From assembly GCA_964385045.1 (NCBI GenBank), contig CAYLNM010000073.1, positions 1 to 21,744 on the forward strand: DNA of 21,744 bases. Reading direction: 5' to 3'. Below the pieces are notes generated by a model. It worked only from the letters and a program-made list of their open reading frames with translations, was not told the DNA's origin and did no database searches. This stretch comes from CAYLNM01 sp964385045. Lineage in GTDB: Bacteria > Planctomycetota > Phycisphaerae > Phycisphaerales > SM1A02. Positions 16,432-21,744 of this stretch are shown piece by piece. The position numbers and the translations under genes are program-made. The first letter of the stretch is position 1; each line of letters begins with the position of its first letter.

Positions 16432-16642
16432 GACCCGTCGCGGATCCGCCTCGGCCGCCGGCTCCGGCCCAACCATGGCTTTTCGGAGTGGGCCCGAGCG
16501 GTGGCGAGAGACGCCTGCTTCCGGGCTGGCGGAGCCGGGGGACTGGCGGGACGGAGCGGGGTGGCCCCATCGGCGTCGTCCGGCCGAGGCCGCGCGGCCG
16601 CACCCGGGTGGGCACGGCCGGGGTGGATGGCGCACCGCGCAC

Positions 16643-16675
16643 GAGAAAGGGGCGAGCACCGAAGTGCTCGCCCCT
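16643..16675 (-). terminator. Intrinsic terminator of the PEP-CTERM gene (UUCG tetraloop)
   Basis: A perfect 12-bp stem pairs 16648-16659 with 16664-16675. In minus-strand RNA the loop is UUCG closed by C-G, an exceptionally stable tetraloop. The stem is followed by UUUCU. It lies 57 bp beyond the stop codon of the PEP-CTERM gene. Confidence 0.85.
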
Positions 16676-16732
16676 CTGATGTCGCTTCAGTGGACCCGGC
16701 CGAAGCCGTGTCCGAAGGACGTTCGTCTCCGC

Positions 16733-17440
16733 TCAGCCGCGGCGACGACGGGTGCCGGCGATGCCGGCGAGTCCCAGCAGGGCGATGGCGCCCGGAGCCG
16801 GAACGATGCTGATGCCCTCGAGCAGGAAGTCGAGGGACTGCGTCGGATCACCCGCCTCATTGAAGTTGAAGAGGATGCCGATGCGATCGACGTCGGTCAG
16901 GTCGATGGAGAACTCCGACAGAGCAAGGCTCGCGACGAAGTTGCTGCCGCTCGCCGGGACCGCCAGAGCGGCCGACGACGAGTTGATGACCGAGCCACCC
17001 TCGACCTGCTGCAGCACGACCGAGATCTCGAAGTCGAGGTCGGCCGAGAGGAAGCTGAAGTCGATGGTGTCGAGGCCGCTGATGTCGAGGTCCAGACCCT
17101 CGCCCACCTCGAAGGGGAGCGAGCCGTCCTCGACGTCGGTGCTGCCGTCGTAGTCCAGGCCGAGCTGACCGGCGAGGCCGATGCCCGACGAAAACGTCAG
17201 GCCCAGACCCTCGTCGCCCAGACCCACGTCCAGGAACTGGGAGAACGGGTTCGACAGGACCTCGAGACCAACGTCCCGCTGTCCGCCGACCATGGTGCCC
17301 GACTGCTGCAGCACCAAGTCCCCCGAAGTGATTGAGGCCGCGAACGAGCCGCTGGTGAAGTCGTCGACCACGACGACCCCGGCCGAAGCCGACCCAGCAA
17401 GCGCGATGGCGATCGCGGCGCCAGTGATGTGATGGTGCAT
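16733..17440 (-). CDS. PEP-CTERM-type sorted secreted protein
   Basis: The 235-residue protein has a short signal peptide (MHHHITGAAIAIALAGSASA) with cleavage after ASA near residue 20. The body is rich in Asp, Ser, Gly and hydrophobic residues, has no cysteine, and probably forms a beta-rich extracellular fold. The C-terminus has the sorting signal VPAPGAIALLGLAGIAG followed by an Arg cluster and Gly, the Phycisphaerae form of the PEP-CTERM tail. Such tails are processed by an exosortase; none is encoded here. ATG 17440 was chosen because a purine-rich AGAGAGAGAGAC leader precedes it and the signal peptide begins there. It has its own promoter (TTGACG-N17-GATGCT) and a strong terminator, so it is monocistronic. 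Its base composition is visibly less GC-extreme than its neighbours. The body matches no family I know; a surface or matrix role is inferred from the sorting signal. Confidence 0.9.
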   Translation of the reverse strand: MHHHITGAAIAIALAGSASAGVVVVDDFTSGSFAASITSGDLVLQQSGTMVGGQRDVGLEVLSNPFSQFLDVGLGDEGLGLTFSSGIGLAGQLGLDYDGSTDVEDGSLPFEVGEGLDLDISGLDTIDFSFLSADLDFEISVVLQQVEGGSVINSSSAALAVPASGSNFVASLALSEFSIDLTDVDRIGILFNFNEAGDPTQSLDFLLEGISIVPAPGAIALLGLAGIAGTRRRRG

Positions 17441-17473
17441 GTCTCTCTCTCTTCTCTCTGCGTCTCTCTTCTC
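17441..17473 (-). promoter_or_regulatory. AG-rich leader and ribosome-binding site of the PEP-CTERM gene
   Basis: The 5' leader on the minus strand is almost purely A and G, in imperfect AG dinucleotide repeats, and ends as AGAGAGAGAGAC before the ATG. It supplies a Shine-Dalgarno-like GAGAG and little secondary structure. Its dinucleotide repeats could change length. Confidence 0.6.
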
Positions 17474-17497
17474 GTGCCCGGCGGACCGGACGGTGTG

Positions 17498-17526
17498 AGC
17501 ATCGCCGGGTTCCCCCCGCCCGTCAA
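17498..17526 (-). promoter_or_regulatory. Sigma-70-like promoter of the PEP-CTERM gene
   Basis: On the minus strand, -35 TTGACG (17521-17526) and -10 GATGCT (17498-17503) are separated by exactly 17 bp. The expected start of transcription is near 17490, giving a leader of about 50 nt. The region after the -10 reads CACA, and GCTCAC recalls the CTCGC that follows the -10-like boxes of other genes here. Confidence 0.65.
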
Positions 17527-17786
17527 GCCCCTTGTCTCGTGAATTCGCGGCGGAAGTCACGCGGAGTCGCGCCGAGAGCAGAAGCCTCTCCTCTTGCGGG
17601 AGGGGGCCGGGGGTCCGAGAACTCGTCTCGGCACGCGACCTGCCGGCGTGTTCGGGTTCCGGGAGGGTGGGCAGGTGGCCCCACACGGTCGCGCTTGCGT
17701 TGCATGAAGAGTGGTCTGCGGGTCTTCCCACCCGGTGCGAATCGCGGGGGAATGCTCGTCGACGACGTGCGGAGGCGGCGTCTCGG
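17527..17786. other. Intergenic region upstream of the PEP-CTERM promoter
   Basis: About 260 bp between the PEP-CTERM promoter and the stop codon of the M14-S9 gene contain no supported gene. A hairpin lies at 17585-17605. I see no clear intrinsic terminator for the peptidase gene. Confidence 0.5.
17585..17605. repeat. Hairpin resembling widespread CCTCTCC...GGGAGGG intergenic repeats
   Basis: CCTCTCC and GGAGGGG pair as a 7-bp stem with one G-T wobble around the loop TCTTGCG. The pattern recalls interspersed intergenic hairpins known in many high-GC bacteria. Only one copy is visible here, so repeat status is inference. Confidence 0.35.
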
Positions 17787-20700
17787 TCACTCGCCACGGG
17801 TCGCGACCTCCACGTCCGGGGTCCCGGTGGACGGTCCGGTGCTCCCGGCCGGGGCGGGGGGCTCCGGCCGCAGGGCGTCCAGGATGAACTCGTACTGCTG
17901 CCGCCGCCAGTGCCGCGACGAGATGCCGTGGCGGCGGCCGGGGTAGACCATCGTCACCACGTCCCGGTCCGCCGCCACCAGCCGGTCGAGCAGGCGGAGC
18001 GGGTTGGCCGGGTGAACGTTGTCGTCCAGGTCGCCCCACGCGAGCAGCAGCCGGCCGGACAGCTCGCGGGCCCGCTCGACGACGCTGGTGTCGCGGTAGC
18101 CCCCGGGGTTGTCCTGCAGCGTGCCCATGTACCGCTCGGTGTAGATCGTGTCGTAGAGCCGCCAGTCGGTGACGGGGGCGCCCGAGATCCCGGCCGCGAA
18201 GCGGTCGCTCCGCGTCATCGCCAGCGCGGTCACGAACCCGCCGTAGCTGTGCCCGGCGAGGCCGATGCGGTCGGGGTCCACCCAGTCGTGCTCGCACAGC
18301 CAGTCGACGAGGGCGACGAGGTCGTCGGTCTCGCGGATGCCGAGCTGCCGGTAGGCGGACCAGGCCGAGCGGGCACCCTGCCCGCTCGCGGGATAGGGGT
18401 CGGTGCGGAAGACCACGATGCCGGCGGCGGCCAGGACGTGGTCCCACGTGCGGCGTCCCCACCAGCCCATGCGGACGCTGGGGTATCCGGGCCCGCCGTA
18501 GGTCATCACCCACACCGGATGCCGCCGCCCCGGGTCGAAGCCCGGCGGCAGCTGGATCGTCGCGTCGAGGGTCTCGCCCGCGATCTCGATCCGCTCGTGC
18601 CGCACGGTGCCCACGTCCCACCGGTCGAGGTCGGGCACCGGGTTGTCGTCGAGCACGCGAACGAGGTCGCCCGCGGCGTCGCGGAGGGCGACCCGCGTCG
18701 GGTGCTCGAAGCTCGACCACGCGTCGGTGAACATCGCCCCGTCGGGCGAGACCGAGACGCGGTGGCTCCCGGTCTCGCGGGTGAGCCGCTCCGGCGACGA
18801 GGACCCGTCGAGCGGGGCGGCGAAGAGGTGGGTGCGGACGGGGCCCCCGAGCCGCGCCGTGAAGAGGATGCGGCCCGCCGCCTCGTCCACGTGCTGGATC
18901 CGGCTCACGTCGAGCTCGCCGGTGGTCACCGCGTTCAGCAGGGTGCCCTCGCGGTCGTGGCGATAGAGGTGCGTGCGGCCGGTCCGCTCGCTGGTCATCA
19001 GGAACGAGCCGTCGGCGAGCTCGTGGGGCGCGCCCGGCGACGTGATCCACGCCCCGGTGCGGTCCCGCAGCAGCCGCGTGGTGCGGCCCGTCCGCGGGTC
19101 GGCCCGCAGGACGTCGAGCCAGGTCTGGGCCCGGTCCTGCACGTGGACGTGCAGGGCGTCGCCGCCCTCGACCCACGAGACGTGACTGACGAGGTAGTCG
19201 CCCTCGGTGTAGTCGGAGAGGTCGACCTCGATCGGCGTGCCGCCGACCGCCTCGGCCACGTGCACGGTGACGTTGGGATTGCGGTCGCCGGGCCGTGGGT
19301 ACCGCTCGGTCTCCAGCCGCTGCTCCTCGCGGCCGAATCCGCGGTTGTCGAGGAGCATGTGGTGCGGGACCGCGGTCTCGTCCGTCCGCAGGAAGACGAT
19401 CCGGTCGCCGGCGGGTGACCACCAGAAGGCCCGCCAGCTGCGGCCGAAGAGCTCCTCGAAGTAGACCCAGGAGGCCCGGCCGTTGCGGATGCCGTCGCCG
19501 CCGTCGGTGGTGAGCCGCCGCTCGACGCCGGTGGCGACGTCGACCGCGACGAGATCCCCGTCGCGGGTGAAGGCGGCCCAGTGGCCGCCGGGGGCGAGCG
19601 CGGCGAGCTCCTCGTCGCCGGGGTGCGCCGTCAGCCGCCGCACCTCGCTCGCGTCGGTCGAGGCGATCCACAGGTCGCCGGCGTGCGAGAACAGGACCGG
19701 CTCCTCCGGCTCGCCGCCGGACCACCGCCGGGCGATCCGCCGGGCGTCGCGCTCGTCGATCCCCGGCACCGCCTGCAGCCGCTCGGCCGCCGCGTCCTGC
19801 ATCGAGGGCCGCGGGCGGGCCCGGCCGGTGCGGGCGTGGACGATCATCCACTCGCCGCCGCGCCGCTGGTAGAAGTGGTCCGCGTCGTGCCAGCCGCCCG
19901 GGATGGCGGCCGAGCCGTCGAGGTCGGGCCGGTCGCCGCCGCGGCCGTAGGCGGTCTCGAAGTCGAGCCGCCGGCGGGGGGCCCCGGGGTCGGCGTCGGG
20001 GTCGTCGAGCGGGATCGTGATCAGGGCGGGCTGCTCGGTGAGGCGGAGCACCGGCCACCGGTCGCCGGCCTCCACGCCCACGAAGTCCCACGCCCCGAGG
20101 CCGTCGGTCGCCTCCGGCTCGAGCAGGTAGGCCGCGAGCGTCCCGAGCGGCTGGTCGCACCAGACGACGAGGTCGCCCGGCTCGGCCCGGTGCTGCCGGG
20201 GCAGGGCGGGGCCGGCGTCGAGCCGCACCCGGGTGCGGCCCTGCCACGTCCGCTCGGACCGCTCGACCGCCTGCAGCGGGTACACCTCGGCGTCCAGGTC
20301 GACGTGCTCGCGGACGCGGAGGACCTCGATGCCGTGCCGCACGAGGTGGTCGGCCAGGTCGCGGTGGGCGGCCGGGATCAGGTAGCCGTGCGGCCGCGGG
20401 ACGCTCAGCGTCGGCTCGAAGTCGTTGAGGACCCGCACCTCGAGCTCGGTCGGCTCGCCGAGGGGCCCGTCGCGGCCCTCGGGCTCCTCGTAGCCGAGCA
20501 CGGTGAAGGTGCCGGGCAGGGGCCGGGCCTCGACGCGGAGCGGCACCGGGGTCCCGACGGGGGCGGTGGCCATGCGGCGATCGGCGGCCCGCAGGGTGCT
20601 CCGGATCTCGGCCGCCCGGCCGGCGGTCTCCTCGAGGACCGCCCGGCAGAACTCCAGCGTCCCGATCACGCGGTCGCGGAAGGGGGCGTAGGCGTAGGCC

Positions 20701-21689
20701 TCCACCAGCAGGCCGATGCGGTTCCGCATGCCGCGGTAGGCGGCTCCGTAGCGGGGCTCGGCGGGATACGTGGTCCAGGTCGAGCGGTCCCGCGAGAAGT
20801 TGCCGTACACGAACGAGACGTAGGCCGTCGCCTCGGCGAATCGGGCGTCGACTGCGGGCAGCAGCTCGTCGCGGACCATCTCGATGACGGCGGCGTCGCC
20901 GGCGGGATGCTTGGGGCCCTGGTGCGTGATGACGTGGCGGTGCCGCGAGCCGTTGGTGGTGTGCGAGTCGATCACCACGATCGGGTCCCACTCGTTCATG
21001 AACCGAACGATGCCGCGGGTCTCGGGAGCGTCGAGCTTGACCCAGTCGCGGTTGAGGTCGAGATCCTGGGCGTTGGCCCGCGTCCCCATCTCCTCGGGTC
21101 CGTCCTGTCCGGGGCGGTTGTCGGGGGCGAACCGCTCGTTCCCGTCGGCGTTGAGGTTCGGCACGATCGCGAGGATCAGGTCCTCGAGGACGGCCGGCCG
21201 CTCCTCGGCGAGGGCGAGCTCGCGGGCGAGCATGAGCAGGGCCTCCTTGCCGCAGACCTCGCCCGCATGGATGTTGCCGAAGAGCAGCACCACCTCGCGG
21301 CGGCGGTCGGCCCGGGCCTCCGCCGCGGTGCGGACGGGCGGGTCGGCGACCACGAGCAGCGGCAGGGTGCGGCCCTCGAACGACGTGCCGAGCTCGGTCA
21401 GGTGCACGCGGGGCGACCGCTCGGCGATCGCGGCCGAGAGGGCCTCGACCTGGGCGTGGGTCATGGTGCGGCGGTAGTCCGACCGCTCGGCCTCGGTGCG
21501 AAGCTCGTCGGGGACGTCGGCCGCGGGGGGCGCGGGCCGGGCCGCGGTGGAGGCCGTGTCCGCGGCGGCGGCCGGGGCGGTCGCGGCCAGGAGCACGCCA
21601 AGGAGGGGGGCGAGGAGCCGCGGCAGACCGCGCCGGGGCGGGGTCGGGGGCGTCGTCGCGGTCGGGGTCGGGCTCGGGCGTCGGGACAT
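17787..21689 (-). CDS. Fusion of M14 zinc carboxypeptidase and DPP-IV-type S9 dipeptidyl peptidase, secreted
   Basis: The 1300-residue protein has an N-terminal signal sequence (about 1-43). The M14 domain (about 65-355) has zinc ligands H141 and E144 (NIHAGE), NLNADGN, LDLNRDWVKLD, H243 in DSHTTNG, and catalytic E330 in LLVEAYAYAPF. The accessory domain usual after such M14 enzymes follows (about 380-560, with VLNDFEPTLSVPRPHGYLIP and QPLGTLAAYLLEP). From about 575 a DPP-IV beta-propeller begins, with the double glutamate E745/E746 in WVYFEELF that anchors free peptide N-termini. The S9 hydrolase follows: Y1064 (TYGGPG), S1148 (GHSYGGF), D1222 (DLDDNVH) and H1254 (RRHGIS). All catalytic residues of both enzymes are present. 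ATG 21689 is preferred, with AGG 8 nt upstream; GTG 21698 has no such site. No second signal peptide lies at the junction. Confidence 0.93.
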   Translation of the reverse strand: MSRRPSPTPTATTPPTPPRRGLPRLLAPLLGVLLAATAPAAAADTASTAARPAPPAADVPDELRTEAERSDYRRTMTHAQVEALSAAIAERSPRVHLTELGTSFEGRTLPLLVVADPPVRTAAEARADRRREVVLLFGNIHAGEVCGKEALLMLARELALAEERPAVLEDLILAIVPNLNADGNERFAPDNRPGQDGPEEMGTRANAQDLDLNRDWVKLDAPETRGIVRFMNEWDPIVVIDSHTTNGSRHRHVITHQGPKHPAGDAAVIEMVRDELLPAVDARFAEATAYVSFVYGNFSRDRSTWTTYPAEPRYGAAYRGMRNRIGLLVEAYAYAPFRDRVIGTLEFCRAVLEETAGRAAEIRSTLRAADRRMATAPVGTPVPLRVEARPLPGTFTVLGYEEPEGRDGPLGEPTELEVRVLNDFEPTLSVPRPHGYLIPAAHRDLADHLVRHGIEVLRVREHVDLDAEVYPLQAVERSERTWQGRTRVRLDAGPALPRQHRAEPGDLVVWCDQPLGTLAAYLLEPEATDGLGAWDFVGVEAGDRWPVLRLTEQPALITIPLDDPDADPGAPRRRLDFETAYGRGGDRPDLDGSAAIPGGWHDADHFYQRRGGEWMIVHARTGRARPRPSMQDAAAERLQAVPGIDERDARRIARRWSGGEPEEPVLFSHAGDLWIASTDASEVRRLTAHPGDEELAALAPGGHWAAFTRDGDLVAVDVATGVERRLTTDGGDGIRNGRASWVYFEELFGRSWRAFWWSPAGDRIVFLRTDETAVPHHMLLDNRGFGREEQRLETERYPRPGDRNPNVTVHVAEAVGGTPIEVDLSDYTEGDYLVSHVSWVEGGDALHVHVQDRAQTWLDVLRADPRTGRTTRLLRDRTGAWITSPGAPHELADGSFLMTSERTGRTHLYRHDREGTLLNAVTTGELDVSRIQHVDEAAGRILFTARLGGPVRTHLFAAPLDGSSSPERLTRETGSHRVSVSPDGAMFTDAWSSFEHPTRVALRDAAGDLVRVLDDNPVPDLDRWDVGTVRHERIEIAGETLDATIQLPPGFDPGRRHPVWVMTYGGPGYPSVRMGWWGRRTWDHVLAAAGIVVFRTDPYPASGQGARSAWSAYRQLGIRETDDLVALVDWLCEHDWVDPDRIGLAGHSYGGFVTALAMTRSDRFAAGISGAPVTDWRLYDTIYTERYMGTLQDNPGGYRDTSVVERARELSGRLLLAWGDLDDNVHPANPLRLLDRLVAADRDVVTMVYPGRRHGISSRHWRRQQYEFILDALRPEPPAPAGSTGPSTGTPDVEVATRGE

Positions 21690-21744
21690 GGAGGGCACCT
21701 GCGGGGGATGAAGGGCGACGGGCGTACGGCGAGCGCACGGATCG

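Larger units (their letters stand above)
16417..16732. other. Intergenic stretch between the zinc-ribbon and PEP-CTERM genes
   Basis: No gene is supported here. The stretch holds the start-proximal element of the zinc-ribbon gene (16421-16431) and the terminator of the PEP-CTERM gene (16643-16675). The open frames across it look like composition artefacts. Confidence 0.6.

Noticed and set aside
12687..16812. Long plus-strand open frames (12687-14723 and 14575-16812) lie across the three-gene membrane operon.
   Set aside because: They read through the minus-strand genes with composition-driven repeats of Arg, Gly and Asp. The minus strand gives recognisable AI-2E, SRPBCC and zinc-ribbon proteins.
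16475..17335. A plus-strand frame across the PEP-CTERM gene and its terminator.
   Set aside because: It runs through the UUCG terminator and lies antisense to a gene with signal peptide, sorting tail and promoter.
17532..19418. A 628-codon plus-strand frame lies opposite the S9 part of the fusion gene.
   Set aside because: It has no domain or start signal, and the opposite strand holds intact DPP-IV motifs.
19900..20020. The idea that the M14-S9 fusion is two genes joined by a sequencing error.
   Set aside because: The frame is continuous, the S9 part begins directly at its propeller with no signal peptide or ribosome-binding site, and both halves keep all key residues. Read-level confirmation is still desirable.

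Overview
This 21.7 kb window is very GC-rich chromosomal DNA (about three quarters G+C by eye). It most likely comes from a planctomycete of the Phycisphaerae type. Three features point there: a secreted protein with the PEP-CTERM-like tail 'VPAPG...hydrophobic...TRRRRG', a membrane protein with the 'CxxCGYxIRG...CPECG' zinc ribbon typical of that group, and large secreted tricorn-like and DPP-IV-like peptidases. The taxonomic call is inference from protein style. I see no rRNA, tRNA, CRISPR array, transposase or phage gene. Because of the base composition, long open frames run antisense to nearly every gene; I treat these as shadows.

Layout, left to right. (1) 95-2655, minus strand: an ECF sigma factor with an unusual Cys-containing C-terminal extension lies upstream of a three-domain persulfide dioxygenase/rhodanese protein of CstB-like architecture. 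(2) 2927-6181, plus strand: a large soluble hybrid sensor histidine kinase with about five PAS-type domains, HisKA, HATPase and a C-terminal receiver. (3) 6287-9203, minus strand: a tightly overlapping modA-modB-modC molybdate uptake operon, in which ModB has a collagen-like Gly-X-Y tail. (4) 9314-12757, plus strand: a secreted tricorn-type S41 protease with an acidic insert. (5) 12894-16416, minus strand: a three-gene membrane operon made of a zinc-ribbon multi-pass protein, a membrane-anchored SRPBCC protein and an AI-2E/PerM family transporter. (6) 16733-17440, minus strand: a PEP-CTERM-type secreted protein with its own sigma-70-like promoter and a UUCG-tetraloop terminator. (7) 17787-21689, minus strand: a 1300-residue protein that joins a complete M14 zinc carboxypeptidase to a complete DPP-IV-type S9 dipeptidyl peptidase.

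How the parts may work together. The tricorn-like protease and the M14-S9 fusion are both exported by their signal sequences. Together they could degrade peptides outside the cytoplasm: an endoprotease, a dipeptidyl aminopeptidase and a carboxypeptidase. The persulfide dioxygenase handles reactive sulfur and yields sulfite. ModABC supplies molybdenum, which sulfite-oxidising molybdoenzymes need, but no such enzyme is in the window, so that link is only a suggestion.

The most interesting signals are the M14-S9 fusion and a shared motif, GGTAnnCTCGC, placed 4, 4 and 6 nt before the start codons of three operon-leading genes (modA, the zinc-ribbon gene and the sigma gene). The motif contains a -10-like TAnnCT and suggests leaderless or near-leaderless transcripts. 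Other signals are the Cys-tailed sigma factor, repeat and hairpin elements in both convergent gene junctions, and homopolymer tracts in the zinc-ribbon gene.
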